64,000 bases of DNA, taken from Cornus controversa. Its lineage: Eukaryota; Streptophyta; Magnoliopsida; Cornales; Cornaceae. This document shows positions 33,656 through 45,082 of this stretch, piece by piece (positions within the stretch are counted from its first letter, which is position 1; every line of letters starts with the position of its first letter). The stretch lies in contig CM048853.1 of the NCBI GenBank assembly GCA_026545225.1, positions 13,890,755 to 13,954,754 on the forward strand. The letters are read 5' to 3'. The notes below the pieces were generated by a model, which saw only the letters and a program-made list of their open reading frames with translations, ran no database searches and was not told the DNA's origin. Made by a program: the position numbers and the translations under genes.

Positions 33656-36600
33656 GAGCATGGGTTAGTTGAGAGCTTCTCTCTCTAGTTTCTCTCTGTA
33701 AAAAACTTTTCTTCATTGAATCTCATATGCTCGTTTCCGTCACCAAGTTGCTGGGGGCAGTGTTGCTATTGTACAAATTTCGGTGCTGGCAATGCTGGGT
33801 TTAAGGGTATTAGAGTTTTTTCTGTAAGTTGGGGATTTTGGCTCTTACGATATGTGGGGAAAGTGAGGAAGGTTACTATGTCTGATGGAGTGAAGGAAGT
33901 AGCTTCTGGGTTTGTGATGAAGTTACCTTCGGAAGATGAATTTGAGGAAATAAATGTAGAGGAAGATCAGAAAGTTAGGTTGCACAAGATGTATCATGAG
34001 ATGATTGTTCTTCGGGACGCTCTGAGTGTTCTGATGGTGGCTATCCAAATGGGTTTGGCTTTGCTGGTACTCATGGAGGGGTAAACCGTAGATTTGGTGG
34101 CCATAATGGTAACTTTAATGGGAGAAATCGCCAATTCAAAGGTTGTCAACGGGGGGTGGGGGGGAGGTCCTATACCTCGTGGTGACCTGAATGGAGGTGG
34201 CAATATGAATTTTCGGACTGGAATGGTGGCGCGTGGTGCAACGGTTGAGGCGAGTGGATCTAAGTTGGAAGAAGCGTGTGGATCTAAACTAGTGGGTGCG
34301 TGTTCGGACACGCCGGGTGAGAATGAATGGGTTATTGAAGTTCCGGCTCAGGCTCCGACTTGGGCTTCAATTGTTACGAATGTGTCTAAGGAATTGTTTG
34401 GCTTCTATCCTCCTTCAACTGAGGATTTGAAAAGGGTGGTGTCTCCGCCACCAGAAATACCAACAGAAGGGGTAAAGGGATGGACGGCAACTCTGGTGGG
34501 ATACTTTGTGGATAAGAAGCTGCCATTCTACACTGTGAATTCTATTGCTAAGAAATTGTGGGCTGCTTATGGGTTGAAAGAGGTATTGGCTACAGAAAAG
34601 GGGTTTTTCTTTTTCAAATTTGAAAGTGAGAAGTGCAGGGACGACATTTTTGAACAGGGGCCATGGCATTTCCTAAATAGGCCTATTGTTCTGCAAAAAT
34701 GGAAGGAGGGAATGGAGCTGCACAAAGATTCTCTGGGTAGAATTCCATTGTGGATAAAGTTGTTTAATGTCCCAATGGAGTTTTGGACTCATAAAGGTTT
34801 AAGCTACCTGGTTAGTGCAGTGGGGAAGCCTTTATATTCTGATGCTATGACGTTGGAAAAGAAAAGAATAAGCTATGCAAGGGTATGTGTTGAAGTTGGA
34901 GTGGAGGATGAACTAATTTCAGAATTTGATTTGAAGCTCCCGAATGGGTCTTGTATTCCTATTTTTGTGGATTATCAATGGAAACCAATGATTTGTAAGG
35001 AGTGTTGCCAGTTTGGTCATTCTGTGCAGAACTGTAGCTCTAAGACAGTGCATGGAGATTTAAAGCAGGTTCAGGAGCGAAGGCCTAATGTAGGTCCACC
35101 TGAGCAGATTTGGAGGATGGTAACAAAAAAAAGGAACTACTGGGGAGAGTGTTAATCTTTCTGGTCAGGAGGTTGCGGCTCAATTTGCTGCTGAGGGTAA
35201 CGCTGTGGTGGTCACTGAGGTGAACTCAATGGGGGACAATGTGGGTGGTAGTGTGCTGCAATCTGTTGTTCTGCATTCGTCTAATAAATTTGAAGTTCTC
35301 AATCAAGATGAGGAGCTGCAAGGAGAGTCAAGTGAGGAGGTGGATGCACCTAAGCAAGAGGTAATACCTGTGCTTGCTGGTGGTTCTAACAGGGTTCTGT
35401 GTCTTTACTTAATAAGAGCATTGGTGTTGATAAGGCTAAAGGTACTTTCTGTACTCTGTTGAAGCCTAAGAGGTGTGTTTTGCTAAAGTCGCCACTGAAG
35501 GGGACTAGTTGAGGGTGGTCATTCACATTCTTTCTTATGTTTTTGCTGCATGGAATATAAGAGGCTTAAATAAGCCTCATAAACAAAAAGAGGTTGGTAG
35601 GATTATTAAACATTATGATCTACCAATCTTTGGTCTAATTGAAACTAAAGTTAGGGAGTCTAATAAAGAGGGGGTTCTGAATAATATTGCCATAGGATGG
35701 ATGATGGCACATAATTATCAATTCTCTTCTAGAGGGAGGATTTGGGTTTGCTGGGACAATAAACGAGTGGAGGTGAAGATCCTTAACCAACTTATCCACT
35801 GCTCTATTAATGTGAGAGGTTGCTCTGGTTATTATGTGGCTACATGGATATATGGTGATAACTGCAGTATAGGAAGAAGATTGTTATGGGCTGATATTAT
35901 GATCTTGGCTAAAAATCACTGTAATGATGCGTGGTTTTTGGCTGGGGACTTTAATGCCATCAGGTTTCGGCATGAAAAGATGGGTGGCTCTACTGAATGG
36001 ACAGAGGGTATGAAGGAGTTTGGGAAGCGTATAGAGGCTGCGGAGCTTATGGATTTGAAGTATTCCGGGGTTAAATTTACTTGCTCCAATTCTACTCTAT
36101 TTAGGAAACTGGATAGACCAATAGAGTATTGGTAAATGATTGTTGGGTGTCTACATTTAGCATGTCTGAAGCTATTTTTGAAACGGCTGGGATTTCTGAC
36201 CACTCACTTATTTTGTTGAAGATCAATGCTGATAGTCCGACTTCTAACAAGCCTTTTAGGTTCAATAATCACCTTATTGATCATCCTGATTTTTTCTCAT
36301 TGGTGGCTGAGGTGTGGTCTGTTAAGGTTCAGGGTACGCCTATGTCTAGAGTTACTCAAAAGTTAAAAATGCTCAAAGTTGGTCTTAAAGTTCTAAATGG
36401 CAGGTTTTTAATGATCTTTCCAATCAAGTTAAGGAGGCTTGAGAAGGATTGGTTGAGAAGCAGAAACAGCTGGATAATGATCCCACTAATTCTCTTCTTC
36501 AAAGTGCAGAGAGACAGTGCTTTCATCAATATCAATCTCTTGCAATGGCTGAGGAGTCTTTCTATAGACAACAATCTAGAATTCAGTGGTTGCAGTTGGG

Positions 36601-38291
36601 AGATAGAAATACAGCTTACTTCTACAAGGTTGCAGTCCATAGAAGGAAACATAATAGTATTATGTCCATCGCCACAGAAAGGGGGCAAAGATTGGAACAG
36701 AAGGAGTTAATTGTGAAGGAGATTATCAACTTCTATAAAAATTTGTTAAGTAGAGATGTGGATGATGCTATGGTTCCTGATCTCAGTCAGTATGTTCAAA
36801 ACCCTTTAAATGAAGATCAGATTATGTTAATGCAGAGGAAAGTGACTGAGGAAGAGATTAAACAGACTTTTTTCTCTCTTAAAGATGATAAATCCCCAGG
36901 GAGTGATGGGTATAATGCTCTGTTTTATAAGAGAACCTGGCATATTGTGGGTAATGAGGTTACTAAGGTTGTTATGTCTTTCTTCTTGTCTGGGAAGTTA
37001 CTAAAGGAAATTAATTCAACCATTATTACTCTTATACCTAAAGTGGAAAATCCTACCTATGTAGCTGACTTCAGACCTATTTCAGTGTGTAACACCTTGT
37101 ATAAGTGTATTGCAAAAATTGTGGCTAACAGAGTTAGAGTGGTGCTGCCTCAATGTATTAGCATGAATCAAGGTGCTTTTGTGGCTGGCAGGGATATTGC
37201 TGATAATTTCTTCTTGCCCAAGAGTTAATGAGAAATTATCATAGGAATTCTAAGCCTCCTAGAGTTACTATGAAGATTGATTTGAGGAAAGTGTATGATA
37301 CTGTCTCTTGAGAATTTATCCAGGCTACATTAGTAGCTTTTAAAGTGCCTGAGGTAGTTATCAAGTGGATTATGGTGTGTATCACTACAGCAAAATTCTC
37401 AATTAATATCAATGGTGGGCTGGAAGGGTATTTTGCTAATGGGAGGGGTCTGAGACAAGGGTATCCTATGTCTCCATACCTATTTGTAATGGCAATGGAG
37501 ATCCTAACAGGCATGACAAATTCTGAAATTGGTTGTGGTGCTTTTGACTACCATTGGAAGTGCCAGAAACAGAAGCTGTCCAGCCTCAGTTTTGCAGACG
37601 ACCTGTTGTTATTTTCTGCAGGAAATCTACTTGGAGATTTGCCAGTCAAATATTTGGGGGTTCCGTTAATCTCCACAAGGCTTAAGAGTAAAGATTGTGA
37701 AGAGGTGATAATGAAGATAACCACTAAAATCAAGGCCTGGACTAATAGATTATTGTCCTTTGCTGGAAGACTTCAGCTGATTAAAGCTGTTTTGTTCTCT
37801 GTTCAGGTATATTGGGCCTCAATTTATGTTCTTCCGAAAGCTATTTTAAAAGAAATAAATTCTGTTATGAGGAAATTTTTCTGGAAGGGTCCTATGATGC
37901 AGGAAGGGGGTAATCATATTGCATGGGACGAAATTTGCTATCCAAGAGATGAAGGAGGTTTGGGAATAAAAGATATTAATGTATGGAACTCGGCAGCTAT
38001 GGCTAAACACCTGTGGAAAATGTCTCAAATAGAGTCCTGTTCACTGTGGGTTAATTGGGTGAAACAGAATTTGCTTAAGAATAGGAACTTTTGGGAAGTG
38101 AAAGTACCTAAAGAAGCATCATGGACATGGAAGAAGATTCTTAAAACTAGGCAGAAGTTTCGGTCTGCTGTACAGCATATCATTGGGGATGGTCAAGATA
38201 CCTCTTTATGGTTTGATTGGTGGCTTCCCAGTGGTCGAATCTGTCTGCAGGCAAATGAGAGAATGATTAGAGATTCAGGTTTGGGTAAGTA
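33656..38291 (+). mobile_element. LINE D, 3'-truncated copy
   Basis: Same family as A-C, with leader GAGCATGGGTTAGTTGAGAG at 33656 and the best-preserved ORF1 of the set. It stops abruptly within ORF2 after RDSGLGK (38,291): the zf-RVT region, 3' UTR, hairpin and poly(A) are missing. Ordinary LINE truncation removes the 5' end, so loss of the 3' end points to later deletion or recombination. LINE E in opposite orientation lies about 70 bp further on. No TSD can be defined. Confidence 0.88.
33878..35463 (+). pseudogene. LINE D ORF1 (nearly complete DUF4283 and zinc knuckle)
   Basis: ATG at 33878 begins MSDGVKEVASGF, then an acidic helical part (NVEEDQKVRLHKMYHEMIVL). A frameshift near 34030 leads to a Gly/Asn/Arg-rich stretch (GGHNGNFNGRNRQFKG, about 34100-34145). 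From about 34160 to 35155 the frame stays open. APTWASIV is followed by full DUF4283 (ATLVGYFVDKKLPFYTVNSI, FEQGPWHFLNRPIVLQKW, PLWIKLFNVPMEFWT, YARVCVEVG) and the knuckle CKECCQFGHSVQNC (CX2CX4HX4C). The tail continues after a shift to about 35463. DUF4283 is an RNA-binding fold common in plant LINE ORF1. Only one or two lesions separate it from a continuous frame. Confidence 0.85.
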
Positions 38292-38292
38292 A
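35509..38292 (+). pseudogene. LINE D ORF2 (endonuclease and RT, truncated)
   Basis: The endonuclease is almost complete: AAWNIRGLNKPHKQKEV, LIETKVRE, FLAGDFNAIRF and, after a frameshift near 36120, SDHSLILLKI. RT has [24 protein letters not shown], then after a break MKIDLRKVYDT with a stop just after it (TGA near 37309), GRGLRQGYPMSPYLF (Tyr where the usual residue is Asp) and catalytic FADDLLLF (about 37590-37615). A deletion of roughly 60 residues directly follows the FADD block: SAGNLLGDLPVKYLGV runs on in frame. EGGLGIKDINVWN and SLWFDWWLPSGR follow. The frame ends at a TAA near 38,290 where homology stops. Not functional. Confidence 0.85.
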
Positions 38293-38362
38293 ATGTTGTC
38301 TCCTCTCACCCCTGACTTCCAGTCAACACAAATATATCACTTGTTGAGTATTTCATTTATAT

Positions 38363-39690
38363 ATATATATAAGAAAATTTTCATTAAATGACGCTCAAAA
38401 GGAGAGCACATCCAGAAAATAAATAAATGCAAAACTCTATAACCTAGTGTTATCCAAAAAATCAACAAAATCCTCTAAAGATATACAAGCCCTTCCTATA
38501 AACCAAAAAAAGAGAACTCAGAATAGAGCGCTTCAGCACCCACAGTGGTGCTTCCACACCATCAAAAGGGGGCATGCCCGCTGTGCATCATAAGCCCTCC
38601 TCCCAACCATACATCCCCTCAAAAGAGTCAAGCAAATCAATTGCACAGGCGGGTAACACCCAATGCACCCCAACACAGCATAGAACATAGCCCATGCATC
38701 TCTAGTTACCGGGCAGTGCAAGAGAAGATGGCTTACTGACTCCTCATCTCTTTTACACATGCAAACACCAATTGACCACTATCTAACGCCTCTTTCTCAA
38801 ATGTTACAGTGTCAAAATCCTCCCCAAAATCACTGTCCACAAAAAAAAAAAAAAAACACCTTGAGGGGGGATTTAGTCTTCCATATCACTTTTTAAGAGA
38901 AAACTGTCACCCATATCATCCTGCATCACTCTATAAAATGATCTCACCTCGAACCCTCCACACCTAAACCACCTAACTCCACAGGTCATCCCTCCCTATC
39001 AAGTGTCTGCTAATATAGCAAGCCAAAGAAAGCAAGGATTTCCTCCATCTTTGAGTCCTAGAGACGCCTCCCAAACTGCACGTCCCATGTCAACCCCTGT
39101 CATTTTCTCTCCCCCCCCCCCCCCCCACCACCCCACCCCCATCCCTCTCTTGTCAAGATGATAACAATCGGCCACCATAGCCTACTTGTCCATAGAGATC
39201 CTAAACAATCTCATAAATAAGCATGCAAGAGGCCTATCACCATACCAAACATCCAACAAGAATCGAATGTGTCCCCATGCCTCACCTAGAATTGAACACG
39301 CTTGGAAGACATAACCCAACCTTTACGAATATTTTTCCAAAGGCCCACCCCCACTCGGACATTCACCTTCTTTTCTATATCTCTCCACCACATACCTGCA
39401 AAGTCATTTTCCCATCAAGGCTTGATTAAACAAATTAAAACTCCTTATTCCCAATCCTCCCATCTGAAGAGGTTTGCACACCTTCTCCCAATTCACAAAT
39501 TGGAGCTTGAATTCATCTCCTATTTCTCCCCACAGAAGTTTCTTTGCAACCTCTCAATTATCTTTGTTACAGAAAAGAAAATCTGAAACAAAGAAAGGAA
39601 GTAGGTTGGAAAGTTTGCAAGGGATCTCTTAATAAGTGGAACTGTTTCGAAGAGTAGATTGATATTAAAGTTTGAAGCCTTCTCTATTAT
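38363..39690 (-). mobile_element. LINE E fragment, different family, minus strand
   Basis: Minus-strand coding debris of another plant LINE ORF2. About 39,650 to 39,380 resembles the post-RT region: EVAKKLLWGEI, then NWEKVCKPLQMGGLGIRSFN and QALMGKWLCRY. At 38,533-38,760 a zf-RVT-like segment reads CKRDEESVSHLLLHCPVTRD then AWAMFYAVLG. The 3' end at about 38,363-38,395 finishes in a TA-rich tail rather than poly(A). Frames are broken throughout, and a 16-C run at 39,111-39,126 lies inside it. Its sequence is not close to copies A-D. Confidence 0.7.
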
Positions 39691-39769
39691 ACTGTAGAGG
39701 ACTATGGATTGGAAAGGACTTATAGCATGATTTCAAGCATGTATAATGACTTTTTTTCTTCTTTTAAGT

Positions 39770-40505
39770 TAAATGATGCTACCAACTGCACTAGCATAAG
39801 GAACACGTGTCCTCGATCTGCAGTGACAATTCTGCCGAAAGTCTGAAGTGGGATGCCAATGGAGTACTCACAGGCTTTGATGCTTGCATACTGAAGCATT
39901 CCAACACCTTCTCAATTCTTTTGTGACAAATACAATCTGTCCGCTCCACTATCTCTGTAAATCTTCATTCCCAAAATCCTCTTCGCGGCATCTAGATCCT
40001 TCATCTCAGATTCACCACTAAGTTGAGCCTTCAACATGTTGATTTCTGACATGTTTCTGCAACAACATGTCATCAACATAGAGCAACAAGTACAAATACG
40101 AACCATCTGAGAGCATCCTGTGATACACACAATTGTTGAACTCACTCCTACATTAGCCACTCCCAACCATAAAGGTGTCGAATTGCTTGTACCACTGTCT
40201 AGGAGACTGCTTCAGTCCATACATGGACTTCTTAGGCAAACATGGTCTTCCTTTCCTAGAATCTCAAACCCCTCAGGTTGATGCATATTTAAATCTACTC
40301 TTCCAACTCTCCATGCAAGAACGCAGTCTTGGCATAAAGCTGCTCAAGCTCCAAGTCATACAGAGCAACCATAAGAAGTAACACTCGAATTGAGCTATGT
40401 TTCACAATAGGAGAGAAAACTTCATTAAAGTCCACCCTTTCCCTCTATGTATAGCCTTTCGCCACTAAGCGTGCCTTAAACCTCGCATCTTCCACTCCTA
40501 GAACT
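39770..40505 (-). mobile_element. Ty1/copia reverse-transcriptase fragment (fossil)
   Basis: The minus strand carries recognisable pieces of a Ty1/copia pol gene in order. A piece like DARFKARLVAKGY (about 40,455-40,500) comes first, then KSMYGLKQSPRQWYK-like (about 40,175-40,235), the YVDD-type active-site block (about 40,060-40,110), then EMKDLDAAKRILGMKIYR (about 39,950-40,010). It is broken in several places and lacks LTRs, gag, protease and integrase in this window. It lies next to LINE E and the 272-bp repeats. Old by appearance. Confidence 0.75.
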
Positions 40506-41316
40506 CACAAACACTCCCCCTGTCCAAAGTATTCTTATACTTAGACTACAAGTAATGAATGAAAAATAATAATAAAAGCCTCTCAAGCTGATACAGTAAT
40601 ACTATACCTTGAACAAGCTCAATTTATGAAAAGTATTATGCTCACATATTAAAGTTTATCATCACTTAGCATCCAAGCATCAGCAGTTTATATGCGTAAA
40701 TTATCAGCACCTATGCACTCAAACATCCACAATTTATTTATATAAATTATCACTACATATGCACTCAAGCATCAAACTCACAAACACTCCCCCTGTCCAA
40801 AGTATTCTTATACTTGGACTACAAGTAGTGAATGAAAATAATAATAAAAGTCTCTCAAGCTGATACAATAATGCTATACCCTGAACAAGCTCAATTTATG
40901 AAAAGTATTATGCTCACATATTAAAGTTTATCATCACTTAGCATCCAGGCATCAGCAGTTTATATGCGTAAATTATCAGCACCTATGCACTCAAACATCC
41001 ACAATTTATTTATATAAATTATCACTACATATGCACTCAAGCATCAAACTCACAAACACTCCCCCTGTCCAAAGTATTCTTATACTTGGACTACAAGTAT
41101 TGAATGAAAAATAATAATAAAAGTCTCTCAAGCTGATACAGTAATACTATACCTTGAACAAGCTCAATTTATGAAAAGTTTTATGCTCACATATTAAAGT
41201 TTATCATCACTTAGCATCCAAGCATCAGCAGTTTATATGCGTAAATTATCAGCACTAATGCACTCAAACATCCATAATTTATTTATATAAATTATCACTA
41301 CATATGCACTCAAGCA
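40502..41316 (+). repeat. 272-bp unit repeated three times
   Basis: AACTCACAAACACTCCCCCT starts at 40502, 40775 and 41047 (periods 273 and 272). The three units are nearly identical, with only scattered differences. The third fades at about 41,316. Within each unit a smaller internal echo (ATGCACTCAA and ATTATCA phrases) suggests an older, shorter repeat. The high similarity points to recent triplication. The first unit starts where the Ty1/copia fragment ends. Confidence 0.93.
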
Positions 41317-41890
41317 TCAACAATACATGTGTAAATTATCAACACATATACACTCAAACATCCACAATCCACATATATAAATTACCAGCTATAGGCACTA
41401 AAGCATCAACAATATAGAACCTAGAATTGAAGTGTAGATATTCAAATACTAGGTAAAAGCCATTCAGCAACTTCAATTCAGCACAAATGAGAAACCATAT
41501 TAGAACAGTTATTTGAATGATGAAATCAAATTCCTCAAGAGCATGGAATACCAGCTTCAACTATCCACAATCTAATTTGAAAACTACTTTCTCCAAGTAA
41601 CAAATTCATAGAAAAGTTGATTTAAATGATTACAAAAGATAAAAGAGTAACATTAGTGAATTTAAACAAAATATATATATATATAAACTAATAAAAGGAC
41701 AATAGAAAAAAATAGACAGGCTATACAGACTAATACCATATGCAGAACATATTTTGTATATTCATAAAGTTGCTTTGACATTCAGGTGCAGCTTTTCCTA
41801 GGCATTGCACAGCCATTATCAAATATGATATATATATATATATAGCTTATGGAAGTAGGGATGTCCAGACAATCGAATCTGGCACAAAGC
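41317..41890. other. No gene seen
   Basis: AT-rich sequence with short TA microsatellites near 41,672 and 41,830. It begins with degenerate echoes of the 272-bp repeat. Confidence 0.4.
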
Positions 41891-43140
41891 ACCATACGGT
41901 TGTGATATTTTCTGTTTGTTTTGATTTTGCTTCTGTGGATTGATCTGGCTAGTGATTGATCCTTGTGGTGATTTCTTTTCTGTTTTTGGTTGGTATCGGT
42001 TTCTTTCCTACTGATTCATCGGAATCATCTGGTTGTCTGGTTTATTTCGTACTCACTAGTTCGGTGCTTTCCTGGTGATTATCAATGGAGTCGATGGAGA
42101 TATTACTTGGAAATGATGTGGTTGATGATGTCGATGCTGGTAAATTGAAGGAGATCAGTCAATGTCCTGATGAATGTGTTCAAATGGGGCTGTGGAAGTT
42201 CTTTTGTAAGAGTGATGATGGGGAACAACCTGAGGAGTATGATGCTGAATATGTGAATAAGTCGCAATTAAACCATATTTACAACGACATACTAACTCTG
42301 CAAAATGCATTGAGTGTGACGCAACAAGAGAATCGGGAATTGCGTACTTCTGGTTTGAAGAAGGGAGAAAAAAATTTGAATTCTCATGTTGATTCAAAGA
42401 TAAACCAGGGTAAGGGAAAACGTGGAGGTTTTAACAGAGGTGGATATGGAGGGCGTAATGGATTTCGTGGTGGTAACAATGGAAGAGGAGGCGAACATGG
42501 CCGTCAGGGTGGCTATGGTGGTTATAGCAGCTGTAATTTCTCACATCGTGGTGGTTATGGAGGTCAGGGCGGTCGTGGACGGTGGCTTGGGGATTCTGAT
42601 TCAGTGGCACATGTAAATGCACTTGAGGGTGCAGGTGGGGAAACCTTCTTTGATCTAATGGTGCAGATTAAGGCCCAGATTTGTCTTGAGATGACAGTAA
42701 GTAATTTCTCAGGTCTTATGCATCAAGGGAAGATAATAATTGCAATATAACTAATTTTGTTGTAATTGATCGTAAAGATCAGACGGTGGTTAATAATGCT
42801 GATATGAATAAACAAATGGGTGGATCTTGGGCAAAAGTGGTTATGAGTCAACCCACTCCTAAACGAATGAATTTTCATTTTGTTCCTCCTGTTATTCAAA
42901 ATCAAGGAGTTGTGGTTCAACCTCCTTTGCAGATTTCAGAGAAAGGGGGTGAGGACTAGAAAAACTGTTTGGTGGGTTACTTTATTGATAAACGCCTTCC
43001 ATTTAACATAGTGAACTCGATTGCTCACAGATTATGGGACAAAGATGGGTTGGTAGAGGTTTTCGGAACTGAAAAGGGTTTCTACTTCTTCAAGTTCACG
43101 AATGCTGGGGATAGAGAGGGTATCTTAGAAAAGGGATCAC
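41890..43140 (+). mobile_element. LINE F, ORF1-only fragment
   Basis: A related but divergent LINE: a GT-rich leader and ORF1 up to the first part of DUF4283, then an abrupt change at about 43,140 into the dispersed repeat also found at 29,446. The family leader GTTAGTTGAGAGC is not present, so the 5' end is either diverged or missing. No ORF2 follows. Confidence 0.75.
42085..43140 (+). pseudogene. LINE F ORF1 with a pronounced RGG-like domain
   Basis: ATG at 42085 opens 221 residues. A short acidic N-terminus is followed by a helical, coiled-coil-like segment (LNHIYNDILTLQNALSVTQQ, residues about 58-77) and then a strong Gly/Arg-rich region, about residues 110-165, with GKRGGFNRGGYGGRNGFRGG and HRGGYGGQGGRGR. 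After a frameshift near 42,730, a linker with GGSWAKVV leads to the start of DUF4283 (LVGYFIDKRLPFNIVNSIAH, about 42,970-43,030). The protein is cut at about 43,140. RGG regions bind RNA in many proteins; here it comes before the usual DUF4283 domain. Confidence 0.8.
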
Positions 43141-43142
43141 TA

Positions 43143-43325
43143 GAGATTTCAATCTCATTTCTCTTAGTTGTTCCTTCCTAGTGTTATGCTATTAGGGCTA
43201 AGAATAGAGAACTTACATCATTTAAACTTATAACAAGAATTATCGAATTTGTTGGCTTCTAAAGACTTATACTTCTAAAAAGACTATTAGGACTGTTAAT
43301 TGTTCTAGTACTGTTAAACCTTCAA
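43143..43325 (+). repeat. Dispersed repeat, copy 2
   Basis: Close copy of 29,446-29,632 in the same orientation, beginning exactly where LINE F loses homology. It either inserted into LINE F or was joined to it by recombination. Confidence 0.65.
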
Positions 43326-44800
43326 GGTCCAAAAGCACATAAAGACACTAAACGACCCGGTTTTAACAAGGTAGTGTTCACGGTCCCTAGGTGGAGCCCC
43401 TAAAGCCGAAGAGAGTCGGTAGTCCCAAGGGAAGGTCCCTAAAGACGCATAGGGTACACATTGTTGGACCAGTTATTGTATTAATGATGTTCTCGAATTG
43501 CTATCAAGGAGCAAATTATTTGAGTATTGCTCTTCTTATGACTTGAAACCTATGATTTGAAACTGAAGTTTGAACAATATGCTAATCAAAATATTATTAT
43601 TTTTTCCTAATTAGATTCGGCAGCCTAATTCCCATTGTTCAATTTCAACTTTTCTTTGATTCTTAAAACAAGTTCATTATTTTGTTCTTCATTTTAATAC
43701 ATTGTCAAAGACTTGAGGAAAGGAAAACTTATGGATTTTCTTAAGACTTTGGGAAGGTAAGATGGTTGTAAGGTGTTTGGCAATTTAGTTTGTGAACTAG
43801 GATTTCAATCGACCTTGGAATTGTCTAATTATTTGATTCGAGTCTTGAAGCATTTCAGTTAGACTAAGTACATTGTTCTATAATATCATATGGATTTCTA
43901 AATCATGAAGATGACTTTAAGAGTTAGCTAATTCTTATGCCTCTATTGTTATCATTAAATTAAAAATAGATATCCCTTGACAAAGGTTTGGGGTGCTTTG
44001 GTCATTTTCGAAAATTTTAGTCATCACACGTGCCTGCGGGGCATGACAAAGTCGGTCACTACTGGTTTACCCTTGATCTAAATGAAGACTGATTGAATGG
44101 CTACGATCAAAGATAAATCAAAGATAGCTACATGATCATATGGTAAAGTATACGAAAAAATTAGGAATGTGTTCCACACGCCTTAAGTCAAATAGCCAAT
44201 AAATTAGATTGAGCGGGTTTACAATTATTTTGACAAACTTTGACCTAATTGACCTTAATTTCTCAAAAGTTAAGTGCTCTAACATGATTTTATTATTTAA
44301 AATGTGTTACTTGTGATGTGAAAAGGGGGCTTAGGGCTCAGTGTCATAGCTTTTGAGAACTTAGCTTAGCTTCCTACAGGGGACAGACCGTTCCATCCCA
44401 TGGATCTGATCAATTCAAGCCCAATGAAAAGGATTGATCCTCCTCGTTTCTCAAATATCTTACTCGCAGGGTTTTGAAAATTTACATGTCACTGAGTTTG
44501 AAAAGACTTCATCTTCCAAGAAAAAAAAAACAATAGTTTAAACAGATTTCAAAAATCTACTCTATATATAATTAGGATTTCTAAACTATATATGTAGCCT
44601 ATTAAGGTTTTTCTATATTACTATCCATAAAAGAACACAAACAATGAGGAAAAGCAAGATGTAAATTGTCGATCATGACAACTAATCAAAAGAATTAAAA
44701 CTATTACTTGACTACTCATACTTTGGTACAAACATTGAGATTCAAAATTAGACCTATTCACCCCTCTTGGTCTGCCAGCATATGGTCATAACGCTATAAG
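43326..44800. other. No gene seen
   Basis: Sequence of ordinary composition without a recognised repeat, RNA or coding region. Possibly the remainder of the element to which the dispersed repeat belongs. Confidence 0.35.
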
Positions 44801-45082
44801 TCAAGAGAGAGAGTACGTAAACAATACACCTACAATCTTCTTCGGTAGTGCAACGATCATGGAATATGCCTTCTCAAGCACTTTCAAAGGAAGTAAAATA
44901 CCACCTCTTGCAATATAACACCATCGACTTTCTTCAAGAACTGCCTTTCCATCAATAACTTTAAAAGCCTCCAATTCCAAGTTCCCAACCAGATAAAAGT
45001 TTACAATAAAGAACCATTGGAAAAAAAAATTTTGATCACCAGACAAATTTTGATCACTATAAAGATTACAATAAAGTACCAA
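44801..45082 (-). other. Open frame, unidentified, possibly a coding remnant
   Basis: The C-terminal two thirds look protein-like: LELEAFKVIDGKAVLEESRW, then CYIARGGILLPLKVLEKAYS and MIVALPKKIVGVL. I do not recognise the family. The upstream part is low-complexity. Could be an exon of a decayed gene or part of a transposon. Confidence 0.25.

Noticed and set aside
33716-34084. A separate 122-residue gene at the start of LINE D
   Set aside because: Its first part is leader sequence of the LINE; the true ORF1 start by comparison with other copies is the ATG at 33,878.
39111-39142. 16-C run followed by C-rich tract as a possible structural signal
   Set aside because: It lies inside a decayed LINE fragment and looks like a simple homopolymer expansion.
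40502-41316. Regular direct repeats as a possible CRISPR array
   Set aside because: Units of 272 bp are contiguous without spacers, and the context is a plant nuclear genome. The 1.05-kb and satellite arrays are rejected for the same reason.
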